DNA of 64,000 nt from NCBI RefSeq assembly GCF_012641275.1, contig NZ_JABAIA010000001.1:3472001-3536000 (forward strand), in the 5' to 3' direction. The DNA is from Chitinophaga varians. GTDB taxonomy: Bacteria > Bacteroidota > Bacteroidia > Chitinophagales > Chitinophagaceae. The notes below the pieces were generated by a model. That model was given only the letters and a program-made list of their open reading frames with translations, did no database searches and had not been told where the DNA came from. Position numbers and translations under genes: made by a program. Each line of letters starts with the position of its first letter. Position 1 is the stretch's first letter. This document shows, piece by piece, positions 46,834 through 56,178 of this stretch.

Positions 46834-47358
46834 ATGAATAATTATTTCAGCATAGGAAAACTGGTGTCTGCGCACGGATTACAGGGGGAATTGCTGGTGC
46901 GTCACAGCCTCGGCAAAAGATCGTCCCTCAAAGGTGTGACCGCTATTTTCCTGGAAGAAAGGAAAAACAGCTTTATCCCTTATTTTCTGCAGCAGGTGAC
47001 CGTTAAGGACGCAGAGCACGTATATGTACGCCTTGAAGGCATAGACTCCAAGGAAGCCGCGCAAAAGCTGCTGCCCGGGCAGATATACCTTCAGGAAGAG
47101 GACTTTAAGGCACAAACGGCTTCTTCTTCCCCGTTGGCCCTGCTGGGCTTTACAGTGGAGGATGCCCACCACGGACTGCTGGGAACAGTGGAAGAAGTGA
47201 TCGAAATGCCCATGCAGGTACTGGTAAAAGTGCAGATCAAAGGTAAAGAGGCACTGCTGCCTGTTAATGAGCAGTCGCTCGTAAAGGTGGACCACAAAAA
47301 GCAGGTGGTGCATCTCGACCTGCCGGAAGGGCTTGTTGAACTATATACCCAGGGCTGA
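46834..47358 (+). CDS. rimM: Ribosome maturation factor RimM
   Basis: This 174-residue protein has the RimM N-terminal beta barrel (YFSIGKLVSAHGLQGELLVRHSLG) and the PRC-barrel-like C-terminal part (LLGFTVEDAHHGLLGTVEEVIEMPMQVLVKV, EALLPVNEQSLVKVDHKKQVVHLDLPEGL). It binds S19 and helps mature the 30S head. The ATG at 46834 gives MNNYFSIGKL and is preferred over upstream starts at 46780, which lie in the terminator. The last residues and the stop (LYTQG-stop) are coded by the first REP palindrome, so the C-terminus was remodelled by it. Confidence 0.92.
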   Translation: MNNYFSIGKLVSAHGLQGELLVRHSLGKRSSLKGVTAIFLEERKNSFIPYFLQQVTVKDAEHVYVRLEGIDSKEAAQKLLPGQIYLQEEDFKAQTASSSPLALLGFTVEDAHHGLLGTVEEVIEMPMQVLVKVQIKGKEALLPVNEQSLVKVDHKKQVVHLDLPEGLVELYTQG

Positions 47359-47517
47359 AGCCCTGGGCCACAATTAGCGAGCATACCAGTGGGCCATGAT
47401 AAATAATCCGGCCCGGAGCAAGATACAATGCATTGGGCCGGTGTTTGGAACAGGCCCATACAACTAAGCTGAAGCCTTAGGCAATAACAAATCGTAGCCC
47501 AGGGCTTTAGCCCTGGG
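47348..47517. repeat. REP-type palindrome cluster
   Basis: Two near-identical 20-base palindromes CCCAGGGCTGAAGCCCTGGG (47348-47367) and CCCAGGGCTTTAGCCCTGGG (47498-47517) flank a third, degenerate one (CTAAGCTGAAGCCTTAG, 47464-47480). They share the GCT(GA/TT)AGC core seen in REP elements mobilised by REP-associated tyrosine transposases. The cluster fills the space between rimM and trmD and supplies the rimM stop codon. Confidence 0.75.
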
Positions 47518-47536
47518 AATCAAAGCAATATCATTT

Positions 47537-48208
47537 ATGCGAATAGATATCATTACAGTATTGCCGGAGCTGTTGGAAAGCCCGCTGTCCCATTCCATTA
47601 TGAAGCGGGCACAGGCAAAAGGAATGCTGGAGGTGCATGTACACCCGTTAAGGGCCTATTCCAATCTGAAGCACAATCAGGTCGACGATTACCAGTTTGG
47701 CGGTGGTGCCGGCATGGTCATGATGCTGGAACCGATCGTCAACGCGATTGAATCGTTGCAGGCCAAGGTAAAGTACGATGAGATCATCTACCTGACGCCT
47801 GACGGGGAGACGTTGAACCAGCAGATGGCCAACCAGTTGTCGCTCAAAGGCAACCTGCTGATGTTATGTGGTCACTACAAGGGGATTGACCAGCGTATCC
47901 GCGATCATTTCATTACCCGGGAGATCTCCATCGGCGATTATGTGTTGTCTGGCGGGGAGCTGGGCGCAGCGGTGCTGGTGGATGCCATCGGGCGGTTGCT
48001 GCCAGGTGTGCTGAACGATGAAACCAGTGCCTTGTTTGACTCTTTCCAGGACAACCTGCTGGCCCCGCCGGTATATACCCGGCCGGTAGAGTTCAGGGGC
48101 TGGAAAGTGCCTGATGTGTTGCTGAGCGGTGACCATAAAAAGATCGAAGACTGGCGGCATCAGCAGGCGTTGGAAAGAACGCAGGCCCGCAGACCTGACT
48201 TGTTGTAA
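47537..48208 (+). CDS. trmD: tRNA (guanine-N1)-methyltransferase TrmD
   Basis: This 223-residue protein has the trefoil-knot SPOUT motifs of Trm[52 protein letters not shown] and [30 protein letters not shown]. The conserved C-terminal YTRP segment is present ([20 protein letters not shown]). It methylates G37 of tRNAs that read CNN codons and prevents frameshifting. It lies 178 bases after rimM, past the REP cluster. Confidence 0.96.
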   Translation: MRIDIITVLPELLESPLSHSIMKRAQAKGMLEVHVHPLRAYSNLKHNQVDDYQFGGGAGMVMMLEPIVNAIESLQAKVKYDEIIYLTPDGETLNQQMANQLSLKGNLLMLCGHYKGIDQRIRDHFITREISIGDYVLSGGELGAAVLVDAIGRLLPGVLNDETSALFDSFQDNLLAPPVYTRPVEFRGWKVPDVLLSGDHKKIEDWRHQQALERTQARRPDLL

Positions 48209-48306
48209 ATTAATCACTTAAAAATGACATAAATGGCAATATCTGTGTTTTCCACAGGCAGTTCCGGAAAAAAGGTGGATAATCTCAAGATTTATTCCTG
48301 ATTTAA

Positions 48307-48338
48307 TTTGGTAAATGCCATTTCTTGTTTTACTTTTG
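48307..48338 (+). promoter_or_regulatory. rplS promoter, Bacteroidota consensus
   Basis: TTTG (48307-48310), 20 bases, TACTTTTG (48331-48338), then CACTCCC. It matches the consensus and lies 22 bases before the rplS ATG. Confidence 0.75.
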
Positions 48339-48360
48339 CACTCCCATAAATATTTGAAAG

Positions 48361-48708
48361 ATGAACGCAATTTCGTTTGTTCACGAACAACTGACAGCTA
48401 AAAAACAGTACCCTAAGTTTAAAGCAGGCGACAACGTCACTGTCAATTATAAAATCGTGGAAGGTAATAAAGAAAGGATTCAGTCCTTTAAAGGTGATGT
48501 GGTGAAAATCCAGGGTACAGGGTTTACTGCGTCTTTCACTGTTAGAAAAATTTCTGACGGTATTGGTGTGGAAAGACTGTTCCCACTTTACTCTCCTCAT
48601 ATCGATGCTATCGTATTGAACAAGGTAGGTAAAGTAAGAAGAGCGAAACTTTATTACCTGCGTGAACGTGCCGGTAAGAAAGCCCGTATCAAAGAAAAAA
48701 GGGTTTAG
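48361..48708 (+). CDS. rplS: Ribosomal protein L19
   Basis: This 115-residue protein has the L19 SH3-like fold motifs [57 protein letters not shown] and the basic C-terminus [21 protein letters not shown]. It lies at the 30S-50S interface. It has its own promoter and a strong terminator, so it can be expressed apart from trmD. Confidence 0.97.
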   Translation: MNAISFVHEQLTAKKQYPKFKAGDNVTVNYKIVEGNKERIQSFKGDVVKIQGTGFTASFTVRKISDGIGVERLFPLYSPHIDAIVLNKVGKVRRAKLYYLRERAGKKARIKEKRV

Positions 48709-48735
48709 TATAAAATACAGGGAAATTAGTTACAG

Positions 48736-48762
48736 GCGGGACCGTATGGTCCCGCTTTTTTC
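48736..48762 (+). terminator. Terminator after rplS
   Basis: Perfect arms GCGGGACC (48736-48743) and GGTCCCGC (48748-48755) enclose GTAT and are followed by TTTTTT. Confidence 0.9.
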
Positions 48763-48876
48763 GTGTTCTTAAAATGCTATTAAATCTGTGGTTTTAACAG
48801 TCCCAACGGGTGAAAAAGCGGATTTTATGGCTATCTTTGTAGACTATCATCGATAACTAAACAAACATTTCAGAAG

Positions 48877-49140
48877 ATGACTGCTGTTTTTGTAAAACCA
48901 TCATTTTTGATTCTCCAGGATATCGGCATGTCCGAGCTGCTGTTGATTGCCGTTGTGGTATTACTGCTGTTCGGAGGCAAGAAAATCCCTGAACTGATGC
49001 GGGGATTGGGTAAAGGTATCCGTGAGTTCAATGACGCCAAAAACAATGTGCGCCAGGAAATTGAAGAAGGTATGCGGGAAAAGCCTGTACAGCCTGCTAC
49101 AACCGACACCAAGCCAACTGATGCCCAACACAACGCATAA
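48877..49140 (+). CDS. tatA: Twin-arginine translocase subunit TatA/E
   Basis: The 87-residue protein has one short N-terminal membrane segment (about 18-37, [23 protein letters not shown]), then the FGxKKIPEL hinge and an amphipathic helix ([17 protein letters not shown]) typical of TatA/TatE. It forms the pore-like part of the Tat system, which exports folded proteins such as those with RR signals. A start at 48928 would remove the first 17 residues, but family members keep this leader. A -7 candidate TATCTTTG is at 48832-48839. Confidence 0.92.
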   Translation: MTAVFVKPSFLILQDIGMSELLLIAVVVLLLFGGKKIPELMRGLGKGIREFNDAKNNVRQEIEEGMREKPVQPATTDTKPTDAQHNA

Positions 49141-49191
49141 TCTGGCGTAGCACATACTGTCCCTGATTTTAATATTTTAACTGATTTAGCT

Positions 49192-50637
49192 TTGACTGAA
49201 TTCAGCAGTATAACTTCTTTCCATAAAGCATTATACGCCGGCAGTACAAGCTGTACGGAACAAGTACGTCTGTATCTCGACCGGATAGCGCAGTTAAAAC
49301 ATTTGAATGCCTTCCTGGAAGTATATGAGGAGGAAGCCCTGACAAAAGCGCGGGAGCTGGATGAACGGATAAAGAACGGTCAACCGGTAGGCGCGCTGGC
49401 AGGAGTGGTGGTAGGTATTAAAGATGTGATCTGCTATAAAGGCCACCATGTGGGTGCCGCTTCCAGAATACTGGAAGGGTTTACTTCGCTTTATTCCGCC
49501 ACAGCTGTAGAACGGCTGCTGGCTGCTGATGCCATCATTATAGGCAATCTCAACTGCGATGAATTCGCGATGGGGTCTACCAATGAGAATTCGGCTTATG
49601 GGCCTACCCTGAACGCACTGGACAATACCCGGGTGCCGGGTGGTTCTTCAGGAGGCTCTGCCGTAGCGGTACAGGCAGATCTTTGCCTGGTTAGTTTAGG
49701 CAGTGACACAGGTGGTTCCGTTCGCCAACCGGCGGATTTTTGCGGGATCATCGGATTAAAGCCAACATATGGCCGCATTTCCCGTCATGGCCTGCTGGCT
49801 TATGCCTCATCCTTTGATCAGATAGGCATTTTCGGCAAGGAAATTGCTGATGTGGCAGCGGTTCTGCAGGTGATCGCAGGACCGGATGAGTTTGATAGCA
49901 CTGCGGCGCAGCGGGAAGTCCCTGATTACCAGCAAGGTCTGTTGCACAATAAAAGTCACAGATTTGCGTATTTAAGAGATGCCCAGTACCATGAAGGATT
50001 GGATGCTGAAATGAAGGATGGCTATATCGACCTCTTTGAAAGTCTGGTAGATGCAGGACATACCGTTACCGGTAAAGGTTTTGACTACCTCGATTACGTG
50101 GTCCCTGCCTATTATGTGTTGACGACAGCAGAAGCATCCTCCAACCTGTCGCGTTATGACGGGGTCAGATTTGGGCACCGGACGAATGAGAAAAACCTCG
50201 ATTTGATCGATTTTTACAAAAAAAACAGATCAGAAGGGTTTGGTAAAGAAGTAAAACGTCGTATATTACTCGGGACTTTTGTGTTGAGCGCAGGTTATTA
50301 CGACGCTTATTACACCAAAGCACAACAAGTCAGGAGATTAGTTACAGACAAGCTAAACGAGATACTGGAAGAGTTCGACGCCATTTTAATGCCAACGGTG
50401 CCGTCGACAGCCTTTAAATTAGGAGAGAAAACAGAAGATCCAATTGCCATGTACCTGGCGGATATATACACGGTACTGGCTAATCTGGCAGGGGTCCCGG
50501 CCATTTCAGTGCCATTGGGCCGGCATTCAAACGGAATGCCATACGGTGTACAGATCATCACAAAGAAGTTTGACGAAGCGGCCTTGTTACAAATTGCCCA
50601 TCAACTGATGGCAACTGACAGGGCATCGATTGTTTAA
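49192..50637 (+). CDS. gatA: Aspartyl/glutamyl-tRNA amidotransferase subunit A
   Basis: This 481-residue amidase-signature protein has the Lys-cis-Ser-Ser triad: Lys77 in VVGIKDVICYKG, cis-Ser152 in PGGSSGGSAVAV, Ser176 in SDTGGSVRQPADF. It releases ammonia from glutamine to amidate Glu-tRNA(Gln) and/or Asp-tRNA(Asn) with GatB and GatC, which are elsewhere. The start is TTG at 49192. No in-frame ATG follows near, and the family N-terminus begins about here. A TAGCTTTG at 49187-49194 overlaps this start codon, so it is either chance or a sign of leaderless initiation. Confidence 0.94.
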   Translation: MTEFSSITSFHKALYAGSTSCTEQVRLYLDRIAQLKHLNAFLEVYEEEALTKARELDERIKNGQPVGALAGVVVGIKDVICYKGHHVGAASRILEGFTSLYSATAVERLLAADAIIIGNLNCDEFAMGSTNENSAYGPTLNALDNTRVPGGSSGGSAVAVQADLCLVSLGSDTGGSVRQPADFCGIIGLKPTYGRISRHGLLAYASSFDQIGIFGKEIADVAAVLQVIAGPDEFDSTAAQREVPDYQQGLLHNKSHRFAYLRDAQYHEGLDAEMKDGYIDLFESLVDAGHTVTGKGFDYLDYVVPAYYVLTTAEASSNLSRYDGVRFGHRTNEKNLDLIDFYKKNRSEGFGKEVKRRILLGTFVLSAGYYDAYYTKAQQVRRLVTDKLNEILEEFDAILMPTVPSTAFKLGEKTEDPIAMYLADIYTVLANLAGVPAISVPLGRHSNGMPYGVQIITKKFDEAALLQIAHQLMATDRASIV

Positions 50638-50647
50638 AATAAATTGT

Positions 50648-51916
50648 ATGAGAAAAATCTTTTTACTATTGCTGTTGCCAGCATTGAGTTTGGGAAGTGT
50701 TGAAGTAATGGGTAGCAACAGTGTACCTAAAGAGACGGCGTTACCATTGGTCTCGCCCGACACTACAGTGAAATTCCGCAAAGTACATTTGCCGAAAGAC
50801 TCTGTAGCGCCTTCTCCCACCACTATGGCAGTGAAAAAAGCTGCCCAGAGCCTGCCTAACAACATTCGCAGCGCTAAAGTATATGAACAGATCAACAACA
50901 ACCTGGTGGCCGGTTATGTAAATAACTATGCTACCCGGTACAGTCAGCATCTGCAGATCATGGTTGAAAGAGGCCAGCCTTATTTCTCCATGGTAGAAAA
51001 AATCTTCCGCGAACATGGTATCCCGGAAGAGATGAAATATCTCGCAGTAATTGAATCCAGCTTTAATACCAATGCACGTTCCAGAGTAGGAGCTGTTGGC
51101 GCCTGGCAGTTTATGGCCGGTACCGCCCGTATCTTCGGTCTGAGCGTGGGTAAAAAAGTAGATGAACGCAAAGATTTCTACAAATCCACACTGGCTGCCG
51201 CTCAGTACCTGAACAAACTGTACGAACAGTTTGATGACTGGTTATTGGTAGTAGCTGCCTACAACTGTGGCCCTGGTGGCGTATTACGTGCCATGAAGGC
51301 CAGCGGCCGTGAAGATTTCTGGGGCATGCAGTATTTCCTGCCCGCAGAATCCCGTAACCACGTGTATAAATTTATTGCTACCGGTTATATCCTCGATCGA
51401 TTCAACAACTTCTTCGGTGTGAGCGATGAACCCGGCATGCCTGTGGCAGACAATACCAGCGCTCCCGCCCCTGCTGCCGCTGTGGCAAGAGGCCCGCTGA
51501 CAGAAGATGAGATCTACAGCAGCGTGGAAATCAATGTTACCGGTAAATACCGCCTCGAGGCCATCGCCAAAAAACTGGAGATGTCTGTAGGTGAACTGGA
51601 CCGCTACAATCCTGGTTTTGCCAAAGCAATGGCCAGCGCTGAAAACAACTATGACCTGCGCATCCCGAAAGAAAAAATGAAGTTGTTCCTGGCTGAAAAA
51701 GACGAGATGCTGAAAGAGTCTGTTCAAATGACACTGGACGACAAAGCAGTAGGCGTGGATAAATCCAAATTCCCGCCTCCGGCTAAAATGCCTGCTGAAA
51801 AAGCCACAACGGCCAAAAAAGCAACTACCGCCAGCGCCAAAAAACACAGCAGCACTAAAAAATATTCCGCTGCCAAAAAACACAAGACCAAAAAGAAAAC
51901 TACCCACAAAAAGTAG
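50648..51916 (+). CDS. Lytic transglycosylase (MltD-like)
   Basis: This 422-residue exported protein has a signal peptide (about 1-20, KIFLLLLLPALSLG) and an SLT domain with catalytic Glu136 in YLAVIESSFN, GAVGAWQFMAGTARIFGL and AAYNCGPGGVLRA. A LysM-like segment follows (about 290-340, YRLEAIAKKLEMSVGELDRYNPGF), and it ends in an Ala/Lys/Ser-rich tail (KKHKTKKKTTHKK). It cleaves the glycan strands of peptidoglycan. It lies 10 bases after gatA. The frame is open 18 bases further upstream, but MRKIFLLLLL is the natural signal peptide start. Confidence 0.9.
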   Translation: MRKIFLLLLLPALSLGSVEVMGSNSVPKETALPLVSPDTTVKFRKVHLPKDSVAPSPTTMAVKKAAQSLPNNIRSAKVYEQINNNLVAGYVNNYATRYSQHLQIMVERGQPYFSMVEKIFREHGIPEEMKYLAVIESSFNTNARSRVGAVGAWQFMAGTARIFGLSVGKKVDERKDFYKSTLAAAQYLNKLYEQFDDWLLVVAAYNCGPGGVLRAMKASGREDFWGMQYFLPAESRNHVYKFIATGYILDRFNNFFGVSDEPGMPVADNTSAPAPAAAVARGPLTEDEIYSSVEINVTGKYRLEAIAKKLEMSVGELDRYNPGFAKAMASAENNYDLRIPKEKMKLFLAEKDEMLKESVQMTLDDKAVGVDKSKFPPPAKMPAEKATTAKKATTASAKKHSSTKKYSAAKKHKTKKKTTHKK

Positions 51917-51925
51917 TTCATCTAT

Positions 51926-51982
51926 AAAAGAAAATAAAAAACCCGTGTTGGTAATACCAGCACGGGTTTTTTATTTTCTTTT
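51926..51982. terminator. Strong bidirectional terminator
   Basis: Long arms (about 27 bases, core ACCCGTGTTGGT with one G-T pair) between the lytic transglycosylase gene and the antiporter gene, A-rich on the left and T-rich on the right. Confidence 0.9.
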
Positions 51983-52052
51983 ACAGCATTACGTATAACC
52001 GGTGGTGTTATTATGCGGAAAACCCCTGAATCACGGAAACGCCTGTATGTTT

Positions 52053-53465
52053 TTATGCCGCCATCAGTCCCTTTTTCCTTTCACTGAAAGCTACCAGGTC
52101 CAGCAGCGGGCCTGTCATAAAGGTGGTGGCCAGCGCCATCAGTACCATCATGGCGAAGATGCCGGGTGACAGGATGCCAAGGTCGTAGCCAATATTGAGC
52201 ACTACCAGTTCCATCAGGCCGCGGGTGTTCATCAGCGCACCGATGGAAACAGACTGGCGCCAGGACTGGCCCATAAGCCGGGCGGTCAGGGTACTGCCGC
52301 CAAACTTGCCGGCCACGGCTACCAGCATGATCATCCCGCAGATAGCCCATAGATGGCTCTCATTCAACAGGCCGATCTGGGTACGCAGGCCGGTAAACAC
52401 AAAAAATATCGGTAACAGCAACAGTACGCTTACATCTTCCAGCTTATCCGTCAGCAGTTGTTTGACAGCAGCTTCCTGTGGCATGATAACGCCTGCCAGG
52501 AAGGCGCCAAAGAGGGCGTGTATGCCAATTACTTCCGCAGCCAGGGCAGAGAGCAGCAAAGTCAGAAAAACCGCGGAAATAGCTGCTTTCTGGCGTCCGC
52601 GGGCAATATGCCTGTTCACCGTGCGGGCCAGCCAGGGCCTTACGGCGGTGAGCATAACGGCCACAAAAACGACGGACAGCACCATGGTGATCAGCGCACT
52701 GATCAGTCCTCCGGCTTTCACAATGGCTACTACTACCGCCAGGATACACCAGGCCGTCACGTCATCAGCGGCAGCACAGGTAATGGCCATGGTGCCCAGC
52801 GGGGTGCCGGTGAGTTTCCGTTCCTGCACAATGCGCGCCAGTACCGGGAAAGCCGTGATACTCATAGCGATGCCCATAAACAGTGCGAAAGCGAGGAAGC
52901 TGACGCCTGCCGGCGCAAAATCAGTGAAGAGATAATAAGCCAGCCATACACCCAGGAAAAAGGGCACGATGATGCTGGCGTGGCTGATCATCACAGCATC
53001 GTGCGCTTTGTTCCTGATTTTGCTGATATCGAGCTCCATGCCTACGATGAACATAAAGAAGGCGAGGCCTATCTGACTAAGGAACTGGAGCGTTTTCAAT
53101 GACTCCGCCGGGAAAAGGAAAGCGGAAAAGGAGGGCATGGTCCATCCCAGCAGGGAAGGGCCCAGTAATACACCTGCTATGATTTCCCCTACTACTGCCG
53201 GCTGCTTTATTTTATTGGCCAGTATACCAAACAGGCGGGCGACCAGCATGATCACGATGATCTGCAACAGGAGCAGGCTCAGAGGGTGTTTCAGGTTGTC
53301 GAGGTATTGCCACCAGTCGCCGGTTGTGGCTGCATGTTGTGTCGCTGCAGCGGCAACGGGTGTTGCCTGTTTGACCGGCAGCAGCCTTCCCTGTTCGAGA
53401 ATGACCCATATCAAAACTCCGAACACGCCAATGATAGCAGGGTAGAGGAGGAGGCGTTTTTTCAT
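52053..53465 (-). CDS. Cation/proton antiporter (CPA2/Na+-H+ exchanger)
   Basis: This 470-residue membrane protein has an N-terminal hydrophobic segment (RLLLYPAIIGVFGVLIWVIL), a Pro-rich loop and then about 12 membrane segments of the CPA2 Na+/H+ exchanger type. These include QPAVVGEIIAGVLLGPSLLGW, FMFIVGMELD and AADDVTAWCILAVVVAIV, which contains the DD ion-binding pair. There is no C-terminal RCK domain. It exchanges sodium or potassium for protons. The frame continues to 53621, but the ATG at 53465 gives MKKRLLLYPA. It shares a terminator region with the lytic transglycosylase. Confidence 0.9.
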   Translation of the reverse strand: MKKRLLLYPAIIGVFGVLIWVILEQGRLLPVKQATPVAAAATQHAATTGDWWQYLDNLKHPLSLLLLQIIVIMLVARLFGILANKIKQPAVVGEIIAGVLLGPSLLGWTMPSFSAFLFPAESLKTLQFLSQIGLAFFMFIVGMELDISKIRNKAHDAVMISHASIIVPFFLGVWLAYYLFTDFAPAGVSFLAFALFMGIAMSITAFPVLARIVQERKLTGTPLGTMAITCAAADDVTAWCILAVVVAIVKAGGLISALITMVLSVVFVAVMLTAVRPWLARTVNRHIARGRQKAAISAVFLTLLLSALAAEVIGIHALFGAFLAGVIMPQEAAVKQLLTDKLEDVSVLLLLPIFFVFTGLRTQIGLLNESHLWAICGMIMLVAVAGKFGGSTLTARLMGQSWRQSVSIGALMNTRGLMELVVLNIGYDLGILSPGIFAMMVLMALATTFMTGPLLDLVAFSERKKGLMAA

Positions 53466-53487
53466 AAGGTGAGTTGTAAAAAGTAAA

Positions 53488-53530
53488 TACGGATTTGCAG
53501 GTATATAAATCTTTTCCCTGCAAATCCGTA
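53488..53530 (-). terminator. Terminator after pgk
   Basis: Perfect 14-bp arms TACGGATTTGCAGG (53488-53501) and complement (53517-53530) with a 15-base loop, followed on the minus strand by TTTACTTTTTAC. Confidence 0.75.
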
Positions 53531-53559
53531 ATGCTGTTATGTTTGATGATATGTTACAA

Positions 53560-54750
53560 TCAGATGGCTGCGATGCCGGGGAGTGTTTTGCCTTCGAAGA
53601 ATTCGAGCATGGCACCGCCACCGGTAGATACGTAGCTAACTTTGTCGGCCAGACCGAACTGGTTAACCGCTGCTACAGAGTCGCCGCCGCCCACGAGGGA
53701 GAATGCTCCCTGGGCAGTGGCCAGCACGATCGCATCAGCAACGCCTTTGGTGCCTTTCTGGAAAGCTTCCATTTCAAAAACGCCCATAGGACCGTTCCAC
53801 AGGATGGTTTTTGAAGCCTGGATGGTTTCGCTGAAGAGGGCTACAGAAGCTGGTCCGATATCGAGGCCCATCCATCCGGCGGGGATGTTATCGTTGGAAA
53901 CCACCTGTGTGGCCGCGTCGGCAGCGAACTTGTCAGCAGCAACGGAATCCACCGGCAGCACCAGTTTAACGTTTTTGGTGCGGGCTTTCTCCAGCAGTTC
54001 ATTTGCCAGGTCCAGTTTATCATTTTCGCAGAGGGAATTGCCTATTTCCTTGCCTTGTGCCTTGAGGAAGGTATAAGCCATACCCCCGCCGATGATGATG
54101 TTATTGGCGCGGTCCATCAGTGTTTCGATGATCAGTATTTTGTCGCTCACCTTAGCGCCGCCGAGGATGGCAGTGAAAGGAGCGGTGGCGTTGTTCAGTA
54201 CTTTTTCCGCGTTGGTTACTTCCGCTTCCATGAGCAGGCCGAACATGCGGTTCGGTTTAGCGAAGAACTGGGCGATAACAGCTGTGGAGGCGTGTGCGCG
54301 GTGAGCGGTACCGAAGGCGTCGTTTACATAAACGTTACCCAGTTTGGCCAGTTGTTCCGCGAAAGAGGTATCGCCTTTCTCTTCTGCCTTGTGGAAACGC
54401 AGGTTTTCCAGCAGCAGTACTTCGCCCATTTTCAGGTCGGCAGCGGCTTTTTCAGCTACAGGGCCAACGCAGTCTGTTGCAAATTTTACTGTAACACCGC
54501 CCAGCAGTTTAATGAGGTGGTATACGAGATGTTTTAAAGAGTATTTATCCGTAGGACCATCTTTCGGGCGGCCGAGGTGGGACATGAGGATGACAGCGCC
54601 GCCATCTTTCAGTATTTTTTTGATGGTGGGGACAGCGGCCCGCATGCGGGTGTCATCAGTAATTTCAAATTTGTCGTTCAGGGGAACGTTGAAATCCACG
54701 CGGACCAAGGCTTTGCGGCCGTTGAAATTATAGTCGGAGAATTTGCTCAT
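53560..54750 (-). CDS. pgk: Phosphoglycerate kinase
   Basis: This 396-residue enzyme has typical PGK motifs: [44 protein letters not shown], the hinge region and the C-terminal nucleotide site [15 protein letters not shown] and [19 protein letters not shown]. It makes ATP from 1,3-bisphosphoglycerate. It lies downstream of gap, with an attenuator-like hairpin and T-run only 30 bases before its start codon. Confidence 0.97.
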   Translation of the reverse strand: MSKFSDYNFNGRKALVRVDFNVPLNDKFEITDDTRMRAAVPTIKKILKDGGAVILMSHLGRPKDGPTDKYSLKHLVYHLIKLLGGVTVKFATDCVGPVAEKAAADLKMGEVLLLENLRFHKAEEKGDTSFAEQLAKLGNVYVNDAFGTAHRAHASTAVIAQFFAKPNRMFGLLMEAEVTNAEKVLNNATAPFTAILGGAKVSDKILIIETLMDRANNIIIGGGMAYTFLKAQGKEIGNSLCENDKLDLANELLEKARTKNVKLVLPVDSVAADKFAADAATQVVSNDNIPAGWMGLDIGPASVALFSETIQASKTILWNGPMGVFEMEAFQKGTKGVADAIVLATAQGAFSLVGGGDSVAAVNQFGLADKVSYVSTGGGAMLEFFEGKTLPGIAAI

Positions 54751-54780
54751 ATGTAGCGATTTAAGAGAAAGGGTTTAGCC

Positions 54781-54865
54781 AAAAAAAACCGCGGACCAAC
54801 AGCACAAAGCGAGTGTAACCAAGTTGACCTGGCCTATCTGCTGCTATGGTGTAGTTGTTCCGCGG
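54781..54865 (-). promoter_or_regulatory. Attenuator-like structured leader of pgk
   Basis: On the minus strand a 12-bp stem with one mismatch (arm 54865-54854 pairs with 54800-54789, ends CCGCGG) is followed directly by eight T (54788-54781), 30 bases before the pgk ATG. Inside the 53-base apical part, CCAGG and CTTGG can form a further hairpin. No promoter was found between this T-run and pgk, so transcripts reaching pgk must read through it. It may be a cis-acting attenuator or a second terminator of gap with an unseen promoter. Confidence 0.55.
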
Positions 54866-54870
54866 AATGT

Positions 54871-54903
54871 AAAAAAGTATCCCGGCAGCGCCTGGCGGCC
54901 GGG
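54871..54903 (-). terminator. Terminator after gap
   Basis: On the minus strand CCCGGC and GCCGGG arms enclose an 11-base loop and are followed by ATACTTTTTT. It lies 13 bases after the gap stop. Confidence 0.8.
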
Positions 54904-54915
54904 AATACGATCTGA

Positions 54916-55932
54916 TTATTTGGTGATCAGGCCGGCGAAGTACTTCACAGTACGAACCAGCTGAGATACGTAGCTCATTTCGTTATCGTACCAGGACACG
55001 GTTTTAACCAGTTGGTGGTCACCAACGGTCATTACCTTAGTCTGGGTAGCGTCGAACAGGGAACCGTAGTGGATACCGATGATGTCGGAGCTTACGATTT
55101 CGTCTTCAGTATAACCGAAGGATTCGTTGGAAGCTGCTTTCATCGCTGCATTCACTTCTTCTGCGGTTACTTTTTTGCTCAGGATGGTAGTCAGTTCAGT
55201 GAGGGAACCGGTGATGGTTGGTACGCGTTGAGCGTTGCCGTCCAGTTTACCTTTCAGTTCCGGCAGTACCAGGCCGATTGCTTTCGCAGCGCCGGTGCTG
55301 TTGGGAACGATGTTGGCAGCAGCAGCGCGGGCGCGGCGCAGGTCACCTTTCGGATGCGGAGCATCGAGGGTGTTCTGGTCGTTGGTGTAAGCGTGTACTG
55401 TGGTCATCAGGCCGGTAACGATACCGTATTTGTCCTGCAGAACTTTGGCCATTGGAGCCAGGCAGTTGGTGGTGCAGGAAGCGCAGGAGATAACGGTCTC
55501 GCTGCCGTCCAGCAGTTCGTGGTTTACGTTGAAAACGATGGTTTTCAGATCACCGGTAGCAGGAGCGGAAATTACAACACGTTTTGCGCCGGCGGTGATG
55601 TGCGCAGCAGCTTTGTCTTTATCAGCAAAGAAGCCGGTGCACTCGATCACTACGTCGATATCGTGCTCTTTCCAGGGAATTTGAGACGGGTCTCTCTGTG
55701 CATATATCTTCACATCTTCGCCGTTCACATTAATTGCGTTCTCGGAATGTTTAACTTCTGCATCAAACCTACCCTGCGCTGAATCATATTTCAGCAAATG
55801 CGCCAGCACGGTTGGGCTGGTAAGGTCATTGATAGCTACCACATCAATGCCGGGCATTTTGTAAATCTGGCGGTATACCAAACGACCGATACGGCCGAAT
55901 CCATTAATACCAATTTTGAGAGTAGTTCCCAT
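54916..55932 (-). CDS. gap: Glyceraldehyde-3-phosphate dehydrogenase, type I
   Basis: This 338-residue enzyme has the NAD-binding motif [17 protein letters not shown], the catalytic Cys in [16 protein letters not shown] and the C-terminal block [23 protein letters not shown]. It oxidises glyceraldehyde-3-phosphate to 1,3-bisphosphoglycerate, the substrate of the neighbouring pgk product. The ATG at 55932 starts MGTTLKIG; the frame extends to 55998 but would add an unusual leader. A weak promoter (TTG 55998-55996, TAAATTCG 55975-55968) lies upstream on the minus strand. Confidence 0.97.
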   Translation of the reverse strand: MGTTLKIGINGFGRIGRLVYRQIYKMPGIDVVAINDLTSPTVLAHLLKYDSAQGRFDAEVKHSENAINVNGEDVKIYAQRDPSQIPWKEHDIDVVIECTGFFADKDKAAAHITAGAKRVVISAPATGDLKTIVFNVNHELLDGSETVISCASCTTNCLAPMAKVLQDKYGIVTGLMTTVHAYTNDQNTLDAPHPKGDLRRARAAAANIVPNSTGAAKAIGLVLPELKGKLDGNAQRVPTITGSLTELTTILSKKVTAEEVNAAMKAASNESFGYTEDEIVSSDIIGIHYGSLFDATQTKVMTVGDHQLVKTVSWYDNEMSYVSQLVRTVKYFAGLITK

Positions 55933-56024
55933 TTTTTGTCGTGATTTGAGTATGAAAAAATCGAGAGCGAATTTACAATCAATGCGTTTATTAATCAATA
56001 TAAATTTGAGTTATCAAAAAATTT

Positions 56025-56055
56025 TTTGGAAATATAAAACAATAGTGTACTTTTG
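56025..56055 (+). promoter_or_regulatory. tRNA-Glu promoter, Bacteroidota consensus
   Basis: TTTG (56025-56028), 19 bases, TACTTTTG (56048-56055), then CAATCCC, 18 bases before the tRNA. A perfect consensus match. Confidence 0.8.
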
Positions 56056-56072
56056 CAATCCCAAAACGATAC

Positions 56073-56144
56073 GCCGCGTTGGTCAAGGGGTTAAGACGCC
56101 TCCCTTTCACGGAGGAATCACGGGTTCGATTCCCGTACGTGGTA
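56073..56144 (+). tRNA. tRNA-Glu (anticodon TTC), copy 1
   Basis: The 72-base gene has acceptor GCCGCGT/ACGTGGT (with two G-T pairs), D arm GTC/GAC, anticodon stem CCTCC/GGAGG with loop CTTTCAC (anticodon TTC), and T arm ACGGGTTCGATTCCCGT. CCA is not encoded. A second identical copy lies at 57834. Confidence 0.95.
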
Positions 56145-56150
56145 CGAAAG

Positions 56151-56178
56151 AAAGCCGGTCATAATGACCGGCTTTTTA
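56151..56178 (+). terminator. Terminator after tRNA-Glu copy 1
   Basis: Perfect 11-bp arms AAAGCCGGTCA (56151-56161) and complement (56165-56175) with a 3-base loop and a run of T. Confidence 0.85.
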
